DNA of 64,000 bases from an uncultured Porticoccus sp. (GTDB lineage: Bacteria; Pseudomonadota; Gammaproteobacteria; Pseudomonadales; Porticoccaceae). The stretch is taken from contig CAJIZZ010000006.1 in assembly GCA_905181945.1 (NCBI GenBank), forward strand, positions 22,601 to 86,600, given 5' to 3'. The notes beneath the pieces were generated by a model. That model made no database searches and was not told the DNA's origin. It worked only from the letters and a program-made list of their open reading frames with translations. The translations under genes and the position numbers were made by a program. Shown here piece after piece: positions 1-8,995 of the stretch. The stretch's first letter is position 1; every line of letters begins with the position of its first letter.

Positions 1-564
1 CGAACTCATGGCTAGACCGTCTGTTTCGCGATGAATGTCAGCTTCCACAATATTCACTGGAAAACAAAGATCTTCAACCATGCGATGCAATATTGCTAAC
101 TGCTGGTAATCTTTTTTCCCTAGGATCATTTTATCAGGCTGAATGATATTCAATAATTTTGATACTACAGTTGTTACCCCCTCAAAGTGTCCAGGTCGGC
201 TCGCGCCACAGAGGTATTCAGTCATCGAAGAGCAGATAACTCGTGTCTGAGAGCCCAAACCATTAGGATACATTTGATTTTCATCAGGATAAAAAAGCAC
301 ATCACATGATACTGCTTGTAGTTTTTCACAATCTGCTTGAAAAGTCCTAGGGTATTTATCCCAATCCTCATGCAAGCCAAACTGAAGGCCATTAACAAAA
401 ATGGAGCAGACGATTATATCGCTTGTCTTTTGTGCTAGCTTTATTAACTCTATGTGGCCCTGATGAAGATTCCCCATAGTTGGAACAAAGCCAACTTTTT
501 TTCCTTGAAGTCGAGCCCCATCAAGCATCGATCTAATGCTTTTGATTGTTCGAAAAATCTCCAT
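1..564 (-). CDS. panC: Pantothenate synthetase, C-terminus cut by window edge
   Basis: The enzyme condenses pantoate and beta-alanine using ATP to make pantothenate, the last step before coenzyme A synthesis. Reverse translation from the ATG at 564 reads [18 protein letters not shown] and then the adenylate-binding [10 protein letters not shown] motif (HIGH type) at about residues 28-37. Further in come FVNGLQFG and the ILGKKDYQQ segment, both typical of PanC. 188 codons are present, so roughly the last third lies outside the window. The gene sits 17 bases upstream of dnaB on the same strand orientation; linkage to dnaB is not a functional one that I know of. Confidence 0.93.
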   Translation of the reverse strand, partial: MEIFRTIKSIRSMLDGARLQGKKVGFVPTMGNLHQGHIELIKLAQKTSDIIVCSIFVNGLQFGLHEDWDKYPRTFQADCEKLQAVSCDVLFYPDENQMYPNGLGSQTRVICSSMTEYLCGASRPGHFEGVTTVVSKLLNIIQPDKMILGKKDYQQLAILHRMVEDLCFPVNIVEADIHRETDGLAMSS

Positions 565-581
565 TCCTTGACCCCAAATGC

Positions 582-1946
582 TTACTGATCAGAAGAGTAA
601 TCTCTAGCGAGATTTTCAAAGCGAGTATATTTGCCAATAAATGTTAACTCACAGGTTCCAATAGGCCCGTTTCTTTGCTTGCCAATAATAATTTCAGCGA
701 TCCCTTTCTTCTCAGTAGTTTCTTCGTTGTAAACTTCATCACGATAGATAAACAAAACAACATCGGCATCTTGCTCAATTGCCCCAGACTCACGAAGGTC
801 TGAATTAATAGGCCTTTTATTGGGGCGCTGCTCCACATTTCGACTAAGCTGAGATAAGGCTAAAACAGGGCAGTTAAACTCGCGAGCTATATTTTTTAAC
901 TCTCGTGAAATTTGGGTGATTTCATTAGTACGGTTCTCAGTGGGAACACTCCCGCTCATCAATTGCAGGTAATCCACCATGATCATACCAATATCTCCAT
1001 GTTCGCGGGCTAACTGGCGAATCCTGTTGCGCAGTTCCATCGGCGAAATGCCTGGCGTGTCGTCAATATAGAGAGGCCTGTCTTTGAGGCGTGATGCAGC
1101 TTTGCTTAATCTAGGCCAGTCATCATCAGATAAGTTTCCTGAGCGCATTTTAGTCTGATCAATTTTCCCCAAAGATGACATCATACGAATTATTAATTGG
1201 TTGGCAGGCATCTCCATACTAAAAACAAGTATGGGTTTTTCTTGATTTAAAACTGCATGTTCAACCATATTCATAGCAAAAGAGGTTTTACCCATAGAGG
1301 GTCTTCCAGCTACGATAACTAAGTCTGATTTCTGCCAGCCGGAAGTCATGTTATCTAATTCTGCAAAGCCAGTACTTAGGCCTGTAATCTCAGCTTCACT
1401 ATTGAATAGCTCGTCTATACGCTCTAAAGATTCCTCGATTAGTGCATTGATGCCTTGAAAACCACCAAGTTTAGGTCTATTTTCTATAATATCAGCGAGT
1501 TTTTTTTCTGCATCAGCCAAGAGTTTACTGCTATCCCAACCAAGAGGATTGTGGCCCTTTTTAACAATATCGCTGGCTGCGGTTATCAGCTGTCGAATTA
1601 TTGAGCGCTCTAAAACTATTTGAGCGTAAGCTATGACGTTGGCCGAACTAGGCGTATTATTAGCAAGCTCCACTAAGTAAGAGGCGCCACCAACATGATC
1701 GAGCTCATTGGTATTTTGAAGGGTTTCAGAAAGGGTGATGACATCCAGAGGCCTGCTTTCAACAGACAAAGCTCTCATGGTCTGGAATATCAGTCTATGG
1801 TCTTGAGAGAAAAAATCAGATTCGGCAACAAACTCAGCAACAGCATCAAAAGACCCGTTGCTCAGCATCAGACCGCCAAGCACAGCTTGCTCCGCCTCGA
1901 TCGAGTGCGGTAATTGATTCTCTTCAATGGTCTGATTTTTAACCAT
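582..1946 (-). CDS. dnaB: Replicative DNA helicase DnaB
   Basis: Hexameric 5'-3' helicase that unwinds the replication fork and recruits primase. The N-terminal DnaB domain begins with [15 protein letters not shown] at about residues 13-27. The RecA-like motor has a Walker A segment [10 protein letters not shown] at about 213-222 and the Walker [11 protein letters not shown] near 320. The length of 454 residues fits the family, and no intein is present. It lies at the end of the rpsF-rpsR-rplI block, an arrangement common in gammaproteobacteria, and has a likely promoter of its own. Confidence 0.98.
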   Translation of the reverse strand: MVKNQTIEENQLPHSIEAEQAVLGGLMLSNGSFDAVAEFVAESDFFSQDHRLIFQTMRALSVESRPLDVITLSETLQNTNELDHVGGASYLVELANNTPSSANVIAYAQIVLERSIIRQLITAASDIVKKGHNPLGWDSSKLLADAEKKLADIIENRPKLGGFQGINALIEESLERIDELFNSEAEITGLSTGFAELDNMTSGWQKSDLVIVAGRPSMGKTSFAMNMVEHAVLNQEKPILVFSMEMPANQLIIRMMSSLGKIDQTKMRSGNLSDDDWPRLSKAASRLKDRPLYIDDTPGISPMELRNRIRQLAREHGDIGMIMVDYLQLMSGSVPTENRTNEITQISRELKNIAREFNCPVLALSQLSRNVEQRPNKRPINSDLRESGAIEQDADVVLFIYRDEVYNEETTEKKGIAEIIIGKQRNGPIGTCELTFIGKYTRFENLARDYSSDQ

Positions 1947-1972
1947 AGTGACACTACCTATAAGAACTATCG

Positions 1973-2002
1973 CCTATAAAAAAGGCACTGAGACACAGTC
2001 AA
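1973..2002 (-). promoter_or_regulatory. Probable sigma-70 promoter of dnaB
   Basis: On the minus strand TTGACT is followed after 18 bases by TATAGG, about 25 bases upstream of the dnaB ATG. The -35 is a 5/6 match and the -10 a 4/6 match. This would let dnaB be expressed apart from the upstream ribosomal protein genes. No experimental support is available. Confidence 0.45.
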
Positions 2003-2026
2003 TACAGCTGTGCAGCGCCCCATTAT

Positions 2027-2040
2027 TACCGATATCGGTA
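2027..2040. repeat. Perfect 14-bp palindrome between rplI and dnaB
   Basis: TACCGATATCGGTA is a perfect inverted repeat in the rplI-dnaB gap. It sits about 25 bases upstream of the proposed dnaB -35. A second short hairpin (GAATAGT, CGC, ACTATTC) overlaps the rplI stop. Neither has a U-tract, so a terminator is unlikely; an operator or an RNA-processing hairpin is possible. Confidence 0.4.
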
Positions 2041-2058
2041 TAGTAGTGAATAGTCGCA

Positions 2059-2511
2059 CTATTCCTCAGCAGCAACCACAAGCTTCACCACCTGAGTAAC
2101 GTCAGCGTGCACTTGGATAGAAATATCAAATTCGCCTATTTCTCGTATAGAGCCATCAGGCAACTTTACTTCGCTTTTCTCTACTTGAATGCCAGCACCA
2201 ATTATTGCATCAGCAATATCTTTTGTGCCAATAGAGCCGAAAAGCTTACCTTCCTCCCCGGCAACTGCAGTGATGGTCACAGGGCCTATTGCCTCTATCT
2301 TAGCTGCACGAGCAGTTGCTTCAGTAAGACTAACTGATGCAGCAGCCTCTAGTTCAGAACGACGAGCTTCAAAATCAGCTATATTGGCTGAAGTAGCAAA
2401 CACTGCCTTGCCATTAGGTACTAAGTAATTGCGGCCATAACCTGGCTTAACATTAACTTTATCGCCAATGTTTCCTAAATTTCCAACTTTTTCCAGAAGA
2501 ATAACTTCCAT
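2059..2511 (-). CDS. rplI: Large subunit ribosomal protein L9
   Basis: Binds 23S rRNA at the base of the L1 stalk and helps keep the reading frame. The protein starts [19 protein letters not shown] and carries the L9 signature [15 protein letters not shown] at about residues 22-36. A long helix then leads to the C-terminal domain, which includes [15 protein letters not shown]. At 150 residues it is full length. It is downstream of rpsR and the DUF2232 membrane protein gene on the same strand. Confidence 0.98.
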   Translation of the reverse strand: MEVILLEKVGNLGNIGDKVNVKPGYGRNYLVPNGKAVFATSANIADFEARRSELEAAASVSLTEATARAAKIEAIGPVTITAVAGEEGKLFGSIGTKDIADAIIGAGIQVEKSEVKLPDGSIREIGEFDISIQVHADVTQVVKLVVAAEE

Positions 2512-2570
2512 CTCGGATATCCTCTATTATTTAAACCTGTTTGTCGCGCAAAATAAAATACACATCCGCA

Positions 2571-3419
2571 CTAAGGATGCTTACTCAATCGTGAGCGTAT
2601 ATTAAAAATACTATCCAGGAATCCAACCCCAACTAGCATAATACTTAATGGACTCAAAAATAAGAGCGCCGCATAAAAAACGAGCAACCAATAACTATTT
2701 AATTGAAAGAACGTCACACCGTAATGCAATAAGGCGATTCCACTCAGCATTAGCGGCAAGCTTAATAAGCTCGCCCAGCTCGAACAGTCTTGCAAAACAT
2801 ACTCAAAAATAAACATTCCCACTAAAATAATAACAGAGGATGTCACACTAAATCGCAATTGATGAAACTCTAGCTTAAATCCACCAGGATTATAAAGTGC
2901 TGCTTGCCACCAACGGCCTAACATCAACGAAAAAACTGAAGTTAGCGCAACGACATAGCCAGCAACACCAACTAAAAAATTTCTACCTATTGCAAATTTA
3001 TTTTCGTACTGCTGAGCCCCTTTGAAAAACTCTGCAATCAAGATTTCCAATGCCGTCAACTTATCAGCAAAAAAAATAGCCATCAATATAGTTGATATAG
3101 CGCTCATTGCTACAATAAAAATCAGCACCTCAGGCCATGAAGATCTCAACTTCATTAACTCTGAGGCTAGCCATACACAGACAACACTTACAATAGATAG
3201 CAGCATCACGATAGCGTTAGCGTCGTTACTAGTAAAGAGGATTACTAGCAATGGCATTAGCGCCCAGAGTGCCAATAAAAATCCCTCTGATGATCCTCTA
3301 GTTAACGTAACCAGAGAAACTGCAGCCGGAGAAAAAAAAGGAACAAGATTGCCAAAAAAAGCAACTAATCCGGCTTGCATGCGGCCGCGCATAATAAATT
3401 CAGCTAAGGCCCGCATCAA
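2571..3419 (-). CDS. DUF2232/YybS-like polytopic membrane protein
   Basis: A 282-residue, very hydrophobic protein with about eight membrane segments and few charged loops. I recognise it as the uncharacterised DUF2232 type often encoded between rpsR and rplI in gammaproteobacteria. Its position nine bases after rpsR implies co-transcription with the S6/S18 genes. No catalytic motif is visible and no function is assigned. The family call rests on location, length and topology rather than a diagnostic motif. Confidence 0.75.
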   Translation of the reverse strand: MMRALAEFIMRGRMQAGLVAFFGNLVPFFSPAAVSLVTLTRGSSEGFLLALWALMPLLVILFTSNDANAIVMLLSIVSVVCVWLASELMKLRSSWPEVLIFIVAMSAISTILMAIFFADKLTALEILIAEFFKGAQQYENKFAIGRNFLVGVAGYVVALTSVFSLMLGRWWQAALYNPGGFKLEFHQLRFSVTSSVIILVGMFIFEYVLQDCSSWASLLSLPLMLSGIALLHYGVTFFQLNSYWLLVFYAALLFLSPLSIMLVGVGFLDSIFNIRSRLSKHP

Positions 3420-3428
3420 GAAATCTCT

Positions 3429-3659
3429 CTACCCGCCGTGGCTGTCGGTATAAGGCAATAGCGCCACATAACGAGCACGCTTAATAGCAGTTGACAGTTG
3501 CCTCTGATACTTAGCTTTGGTGCCAGTAATACGACTTGGCACAATTTTTCCTGTTTCAGAAATATACTGTTTTAGCATCTCAAGATCTTTATAGTCTATC
3601 TGGTCAGCGCCTTCGACGCTAAAACGACAGAACTTACGACGACGGTTGAATCGAGCCAT
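3429..3659 (-). CDS. rpsR: Small subunit ribosomal protein S18
   Basis: S18 pairs with S6 on the platform of the 30S subunit. The 76-residue protein contains the family core RRRKFCRF, then [20 protein letters not shown], and ends with [13 protein letters not shown]. Its ATG overlaps the rpsF stop by one base (TAATG), so translation of the two partners is probably coupled. Confidence 0.98.
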   Translation of the reverse strand: MARFNRRRKFCRFSVEGADQIDYKDLEMLKQYISETGKIVPSRITGTKAKYQRQLSTAIKRARYVALLPYTDSHGG

Positions 3660-4162
3660 TATTTACTCTCCTTTTCCGTTGATTCATCAACAGACTTTTT
3701 TGCGGGCTCATCAGCTGGTTTTGCAGTTTCTGCGGGCTCATCAGCTGACACTTTAGTTGCTTCAGTCTGTTTTGGGGGTTCAACCGGGGTCGCTCTATCA
3801 GAATTCGTTTCTGAGCGCTCGCGACGATTTGACCTCTCAGACTTGTCAGCCTTTAAAATGTAAGATTCTTCAGTAATAGCTTCTTTGCAGCTAAAGACCA
3901 CACTTCTAATGACGGCATCGTTGTAACGAAAATTAGTATTCAGTTCTTGCAATACATCTTGATTACATTCAATGTTCATTAGCACATAATGAGCTTTATG
4001 AATTTTATTTATAGGGTAAGCTAAGTGGCGTCTACCCCAATCTTCTAGGCGATGGATTTTCCCATTACCGCTAGCAATGGTAGTGGAATAGCGTTCGATC
4101 ATCCCAGAAACCTGATCGCTCTGGTCTGGATGAACCATAAATAATATTTCGTAATGACGCAT
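3659..4162 (-). CDS. rpsF: Small subunit ribosomal protein S6 with extended tail
   Basis: S6 binds S18 and 16S rRNA in the 30S platform. Residues 1 to about 100 are the normal S6 fold ([18 protein letters not shown], then [12 protein letters not shown]). A tail of about 60 residues follows, rich in Glu, Lys, Ala and Pro with repeated ADEPA blocks. Enterobacterial S6 also has an acidic tail that RimK extends with glutamates; this one is longer and mixed in charge. The start has a strong AAGGAGG ribosome binding site and the gene overlaps rpsR by one base. Confidence 0.97.
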   Translation of the reverse strand: MRHYEILFMVHPDQSDQVSGMIERYSTTIASGNGKIHRLEDWGRRHLAYPINKIHKAHYVLMNIECNQDVLQELNTNFRYNDAVIRSVVFSCKEAITEESYILKADKSERSNRRERSETNSDRATPVEPPKQTEATKVSADEPAETAKPADEPAKKSVDESTEKESK

Positions 4163-4165
4163 TTT

Positions 4166-4187
4166 ACCTCCTTACGGGTAAATAGGT
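4166..4187 (-). promoter_or_regulatory. Possible S6:S18-type leader hairpin at rpsF start
   Basis: In the rpsF leader ACCT pairs with the AGGT of the Shine-Dalgarno region. An inner TTAC/GTAA stem closes on CC, so an ACCCG segment sits inside the hairpin. Many bacteria carry an S6:S18-binding leader with a conserved CCG element in this place, which lets the S6-S18 complex repress its own mRNA. The match here is by eye and modest. Confidence 0.35.
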
Positions 4188-4244
4188 GCTCGCCCAATGC
4201 GATGCAACAAGGAGTATCTTGCTCTAAGTAAAACAAAGGCGCGC

Positions 4245-4273
4245 ATTTTACGGTGAGAATCTTGGTATTTCAA
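4245..4273 (-). promoter_or_regulatory. Sigma-70 promoter of the rpsF operon
   Basis: On the minus strand TTGAAA is followed after exactly 17 bases by TAAAAT, with a GC-rich GCGCGCC discriminator typical of growth-rate controlled ribosomal promoters. Transcription would begin near 4238, giving a leader of about 75 bases before rpsF. Confidence 0.65.
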
Positions 4274-4387
4274 GTATAAATCGAGGGTATACATCTTTAT
4301 TGGAATCTATTTTAGATACAGAATTTCAGTCTTAAGGCTGAATTAAAAGATGTGGAATCACTATCAGAGGATAGTTGATATCAAAAA

Positions 4388-5029
4388 TTATTTTTCGTTC
4401 TTATTTCTGGCTATCTCAGCTGCAACCCAAAATCCTGCGATATTACTTTGCCATCGAGGTAAAATTGAAGTGATGATGACCTGCTCTAATGCCACCCAAA
4501 CATAGAATAACAACACACCTCGTAAGAACACAGCATCCCCCAACAGGGTCGCTATAAAATAAGCTGGTGCAATTGCGATAGATGCAATTTTAGCCGCAAA
4601 TGTATGATAGCTAGGAAAACAACCGAATCTTGATCCGCAGACCAACAATGGAACAATCCAGCAACTAACCGAGATAATTAAATAGCTAAGCTCGCTATGA
4701 AAAACTGCTGGCCACAAGATTAATAACCCAATCAGCATGACTAAGTATGTAATTAAATCAGCCCAACTATCGAGCCTAACGCCAAATTCTGTTACTTGAT
4801 TGAGGCGCCGGGCTAAATATCCATCTAAACAGTCTGTAGTTAATGAAAAAGCTAGAATCCATAAAAAAATATCCGCCTGCTTTTCTATCGCTAAATAAAC
4901 AAGGAATGGAGCCAATGCCACTCTAATTGAGCTGACCACATTAGGAAAATTTAGAACAAAATTATCAGTAGCCGCCTGATTATTTTTGATCACCCTATCT
5001 TTTATGGTCCTTCCTTCTTTTAAACCCAT
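4388..5029 (-). CDS. CDP-alcohol phosphatidyltransferase family protein
   Basis: An integral membrane enzyme of the family that moves a phosphatidyl group from a CDP-linked lipid to an alcohol. The signature D..DG..AR(8)G...D...D is complete: Asp66, Asp69, Gly70, Ala73, Arg74, Gly83, Asp87 and Asp91. About six membrane segments follow an N-terminal soluble stretch; total 213 residues. The alcohol acceptor cannot be told from sequence; a PgsA-like role is possible but pssA is separate at 17.9 kb. It lies between rlmB and rpsF, where most relatives have no gene. Confidence 0.85.
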   Translation of the reverse strand: MGLKEGRTIKDRVIKNNQAATDNFVLNFPNVVSSIRVALAPFLVYLAIEKQADIFLWILAFSLTTDCLDGYLARRLNQVTEFGVRLDSWADLITYLVMLIGLLILWPAVFHSELSYLIISVSCWIVPLLVCGSRFGCFPSYHTFAAKIASIAIAPAYFIATLLGDAVFLRGVLLFYVWVALEQVIITSILPRWQSNIAGFWVAAEIARNKNEK

Positions 5030-5051
5030 ATCCTAACCTAGCATCAATTTT

Positions 5052-5816
5052 TCATTGTCTTTGCCTTAGAGCCTCAAACAAACAGATACCCGTGGCAACA
5101 GAAACATTTAAGCTACTGACAAGCCCCATCATAGGAAGTTTGGCCAATATATCGCAATTCTCTCTTGTTAAGCGACGTAAACCCTTTTCCTCTGCACCCA
5201 TGACAATGGCCAATGGGCCCTTCAAGTCTGTCTCATAAATTAATTGCTCTGCTTCGCCTGCAGCACCTATTATCCAGATGCCTCTTTCTTGAAGTTGTTT
5301 TAATGTTCGAGATAGGTTCGTAACAACAACGAGCGGGATTATTTCTGCTGCACCACTAGCAACTTTTTGCACTGTTGGCGTTACACCTACAGCATTATCT
5401 TTGGGCACAATTATCGCTTGAACACCCGCTGCCTCAGCTGAGCGCATACAGGCACCAAGATTATGAGGGTCTGTTATTCCATCTAAAATCAACAAAAATG
5501 GAGGCTGATTCAAGCAACTCAAAAGTGCAAATAAATAATTCTCGTCTTGAACTCCAGCCCCCTCGCAAAGAGCCGCTACGCCCTGATGAGGGCCGTTTGA
5601 TAGAGCGTCTAAATCTGACCGCAGAACCCATATAACTGGGATATCCTGAAGTTCAGCTAAATTAATAATTTTTCTTAATCTCTGGTCATCACGTCCTTTT
5701 TGGACTTTCAATTCTTGAATTTTTGATCCTGAAGTTTTCAATACAGACTGGACGGCATGCAACCCAAACAACCACTCGCATTCATGGCTACATTTTTCTT
5801 TTGTACCTTCAGTCAT
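5052..5816 (-). CDS. rlmB: 23S rRNA (guanosine-2'-O)-methyltransferase RlmB
   Basis: A SpoU-class (knotted) methyltransferase that methylates the ribose of G2251 in 23S rRNA with S-adenosylmethionine. The N-terminal substrate-binding domain starts near WLFGLHAVQSVL. Motif 1 is LDGITDPHNLGACMRSAEA, motif 2 IVMGAEEKGLRRL, and motif 3 SLNVSVATGICLFEALRQ at the C-terminus. The 254-residue length is usual. It follows rnr by 11 bases, the conserved rnr-rlmB pair. Confidence 0.96.
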   Translation of the reverse strand: MTEGTKEKCSHECEWLFGLHAVQSVLKTSGSKIQELKVQKGRDDQRLRKIINLAELQDIPVIWVLRSDLDALSNGPHQGVAALCEGAGVQDENYLFALLSCLNQPPFLLILDGITDPHNLGACMRSAEAAGVQAIIVPKDNAVGVTPTVQKVASGAAEIIPLVVVTNLSRTLKQLQERGIWIIGAAGEAEQLIYETDLKGPLAIVMGAEEKGLRRLTRENCDILAKLPMMGLVSSLNVSVATGICLFEALRQRQ

Positions 5817-5827
5817 TAACGGCCTGC

Positions 5828-8167
5828 CTAATTAAGCTTATTTTTTATTTTCTTTTTAGGGTGCTTTTTTCTGCTAGAGCTAAGTTTTTTAGATAATTTT
5901 TTAATATGCCTAGTAGTTTTTTCGCTTTTCTTTTGCTCTTTTTCTACAAGTTCAAAATCAATTTTTCTTTCATCTAGGTCAACTCTAGCAACTTTGACTC
6001 TCAATTTATCACCAAGACGAAAAATCCTACCAGTTCTCTCCCCTACCAAACGATGATGAGCCACTTCATGATGATAATAATCTTTTGGCAAACCGGTTAT
6101 ATGAACCAAACCCTCAATATACATTTCACTTAACTGTACAAATAATCCAAACCCAGTAACCGAAACAACAACACCGGAAAATTCTTCACCCACACGAGAT
6201 ACCAAAAACTCACATTTCAGCCAATTAACAACATCTCGAGTGGCTTCATCTGCTCTTCGTTCTGCCATTGAGCACTGCTCGCCAGCAGTTGCTAGAGATT
6301 TCTCATCATAAGGGTATATCTGGGCCTGACTTAAAATTGGAGCGCCTGCGACCATATGCGTGTACAGGGCTTTTTGCTTCTTGCGAATTAAATATCGAAT
6401 CGCTCTATGCACCAAAAGATCAGGATAGCGACGAATAGGGGAAGTGAAATGCGTATACTCAGCGTAATTTAAACCAAAGTGGCCATCATTTTCTGGCGTA
6501 TAAGCGGCCCTATTCATTGACCGTAATATGACTGTCTGAATAACACTGGCATCTGGGCGCCCAAAAGTCTGGGAAAGAATTCCTTGGAAGTCTTTAGGGC
6601 TGGGGTCATCTCCGCCCGGTAAACCCAGGCCTAACTCTCCCAAAAACTCTCTAAGATTATCTAATTTTTCCTGCCTAGGTCCTTGATGAGACCGATATAG
6701 TGCAGGAATTTTATTTTTTTTCAAAAATTTAGCTGCACAAACATTAGCGCAAAGCATGCACTCTTCAATTAACCTATGAGCCTGTGTTCGGATAACTGGG
6801 GTTATCTCTTGAATCTTTCGCTCCGCATCAAAAATAATCTGAGCTTCCTGAGATTCAAATTCAATGGCTCCCCTTAGTTTTCTTGCCTTAAGTAGCTCAC
6901 AATAAAGATCTGTTAAGTTATCTATGTGCTTAGCTATAAGGTGAAACTGTTTTCGAATGCCGCTCCTGATGTCACTTTTTTGGGCTATAATTCCTGCTAC
7001 TTGGGTGTATGTGAGGCGAGCATGAGAATGGATCAGCCCCTCCAGAAATCTAAATCGCGTCACACTTCCATTTTTGTCTAGCGTCATTTCGCAAACTAAC
7101 GTCAAGCGGTCCACATGGGGATTAAGAGAGCACAAACCATTGGATAATTTTTCTGGCAGCATAGGTATAACATGTTGAGGAAAATATACAGAATTTCCTC
7201 TTTTATATGCCTCTTTATCCAGAGCTTTTGATACAGGAACGTAGTGGGAGACATCCGCAATGGCAACATATAATAACCAGCCGCCTCGGGCACGCGGCTC
7301 ACAATATACCGCATCATCGAAGTCTCGAGCGTCTTCGCCATCAATTGTTACAAATGGCAAATGGCGTAAATCTACCCTAGATTTTTTATCCTTTTCTGAA
7401 ACCTCATCATCAATAGATTCAACATCGCTCAATACCAAATCAGGCCATATGCTTGGAATACCATAATTATGCACAGCAATATCAATCTCCATCCCTGGAG
7501 CCAGATGCCCTCCCAGAACCTGAATGATGTGGCCAGAAGGCAGATTATTTCTGCTCGGTTGCACAACAACTTTGACCACTACAATTTGCCCTGATTCTGC
7601 ATTATTGTTTTGGCCAACAGGAATCATAATATCGTGAGTAATTTTTGGATTATCAGGCCTGACAAACTGAATGCTGTTCTCCATGAAGAATCGACCGACC
7701 AAAGTCTTTGTTCTATGCTCTATCACTTCGACAATAGATCCCTCTTGTCGACCGCGCTTATCTATCCCAGCAGCTCTGACAAGGACCTCGTCTCCATCTA
7801 AGACTCTCCGCATTTGACGACTAGACAGGTATAAATCTCCCCCTCCATTCGCATGTGTAACGAAACCAAAGCCCTCTGGGTGGCCAATAACCCTGCCTTT
7901 TATAAGATTCATTTTATTCAAAGCACCATAAGCATGGTCGCGATTTTTGACTAGCTGCCCATCTCGTTCCATTGCAATTAGACGACGTCTGATTGCCTCA
8001 CAGGCACGTTCATCCTGTATGCTAAAATCTAAGCATAATTCCTCATGGGTAAGCGGACCTAGGCTTTTGCTGAGAAAATCAAGGATATACTCTCGGCTGG
8101 GTATAGGGTTGTCATACTTCGCAGCCTCTCTTTCAGCAAAAGAATCTTTATTGATATGTTTTTTCAT
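5828..8167 (-). CDS. rnr: Ribonuclease R
   Basis: Processive 3'-5' exoribonuclease that degrades structured RNA and acts in trans-translation. In order: a winged-helix N-terminus, cold-shock domains (about residues 90-250), the RNB catalytic domain with the metal-binding TIDGEDARDFDDAVY near 274-288, an S1 domain (EEFSGVVVSVTGFGLFVQL) near 680, and a Lys-rich tail. The length of 779 residues is normal. It is first in the rnr-rlmB unit. Confidence 0.97.
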   Translation of the reverse strand: MKKHINKDSFAEREAAKYDNPIPSREYILDFLSKSLGPLTHEELCLDFSIQDERACEAIRRRLIAMERDGQLVKNRDHAYGALNKMNLIKGRVIGHPEGFGFVTHANGGGDLYLSSRQMRRVLDGDEVLVRAAGIDKRGRQEGSIVEVIEHRTKTLVGRFFMENSIQFVRPDNPKITHDIMIPVGQNNNAESGQIVVVKVVVQPSRNNLPSGHIIQVLGGHLAPGMEIDIAVHNYGIPSIWPDLVLSDVESIDDEVSEKDKKSRVDLRHLPFVTIDGEDARDFDDAVYCEPRARGGWLLYVAIADVSHYVPVSKALDKEAYKRGNSVYFPQHVIPMLPEKLSNGLCSLNPHVDRLTLVCEMTLDKNGSVTRFRFLEGLIHSHARLTYTQVAGIIAQKSDIRSGIRKQFHLIAKHIDNLTDLYCELLKARKLRGAIEFESQEAQIIFDAERKIQEITPVIRTQAHRLIEECMLCANVCAAKFLKKNKIPALYRSHQGPRQEKLDNLREFLGELGLGLPGGDDPSPKDFQGILSQTFGRPDASVIQTVILRSMNRAAYTPENDGHFGLNYAEYTHFTSPIRRYPDLLVHRAIRYLIRKKQKALYTHMVAGAPILSQAQIYPYDEKSLATAGEQCSMAERRADEATRDVVNWLKCEFLVSRVGEEFSGVVVSVTGFGLFVQLSEMYIEGLVHITGLPKDYYHHEVAHHRLVGERTGRIFRLGDKLRVKVARVDLDERKIDFELVEKEQKKSEKTTRHIKKLSKKLSSSRKKHPKKKIKNKLN

Positions 8168-8218
8168 TTTTTCTTCATTAAATGATAATGTCTTACGAGA
8201 TGGTCTTTTTTATTTTCA

Positions 8219-8247
8219 ATAATGATCAAATTACTGCATGCTATCAA
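8219..8247 (-). promoter_or_regulatory. Probable promoter of rnr-rlmB
   Basis: On the minus strand TTGATA is separated by 17 bases from CATTAT, about 50 bases before the rnr ATG. The -35 matches 5/6 and the -10 4/6. Confidence 0.4.
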
Positions 8248-8300
8248 AACATATTGTTTTAAAATTAACCAACCACTTATAAAAAACAAAGTGACATGAC

Positions 8301-8975
8301 ATGAACTATAAAAACATGTGCCTAAGCGTCTTAGCAATAATAAGCTTATTTTTGTATCAATTCATATCATCCGATGATGACCATAAAGACAAAATTATCT
8401 CAGTTGCTGACAAAAAAGCATACTTCCATAAAATAATATTGCCAGCTATCGACGAAGTATTCGACGAACGTATGCTAATTTATAAAGAAATCAAAGTTTT
8501 AGAAAAAAATAATGCCATCTCAGAAATACAATTATTAATTAAAAGATACAACAGTGTTAACCTAGAAGAACTTAAGGAGCGGATATATCCACACCCTAAG
8601 AGTATTGCTATAGCCCAAGCAGCGATGGAGAGCGCCTGGGGCACTTCTCGATTCGCCAAAGAAGCCAATAACTATTTTGGTGTTTGGTCTTTTAGCAAGA
8701 AGGATGACCGTATCTCCGCTAACGAAAAAAGAGGCTCTAAAACTATCTGGCTAAAAAAATACTCTTCTGTTTCCGATAGCGTCCGTGACTATTATAATCT
8801 TATAAGTAATGGGAAGGCATTTAAGGAATTCAATCGACAGAAACTTCTCACCAAAAATCCACTTGAGCTAGTCAAGTATTTAGATAAATATTCTGAAAAA
8901 GGCGCCGAATACGGCAGTGAGCTAACTAAGATTATCAACTATAATGGTTATATTAGTCACGATACGAGCCTATAA
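8301..8975 (+). CDS. Bax-like glucosaminidase-domain protein
   Basis: A probable N-acetylglucosaminidase acting on peptidoglycan. After an N-terminal hydrophobic anchor (CLSVLAIISLFLYQFI, about residues 7-22) the protein has the family core SIAIAQAAMESAWGTSRFA, whose Glu is the likely acid catalyst, then NNYFGVW and an SVRDYYNL segment. It resembles E. coli Bax in layout and in the KAFKEFNRQ segment, at 224 residues rather than about 270. It is transcribed divergently from rnr. Confidence 0.82.
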   Translation: MNYKNMCLSVLAIISLFLYQFISSDDDHKDKIISVADKKAYFHKIILPAIDEVFDERMLIYKEIKVLEKNNAISEIQLLIKRYNSVNLEELKERIYPHPKSIAIAQAAMESAWGTSRFAKEANNYFGVWSFSKKDDRISANEKRGSKTIWLKKYSSVSDSVRDYYNLISNGKAFKEFNRQKLLTKNPLELVKYLDKYSEKGAEYGSELTKIINYNGYISHDTSL

Positions 8976-8995
8976 CGGAAGTTTAATGATGTAAA

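Noticed and set aside
3022..3453. 143-residue plus-strand frame opposite the DUF2232 gene
   Set aside because: It is a shadow of the membrane protein gene on the other strand; composition is that of reversed hydrophobic codons.
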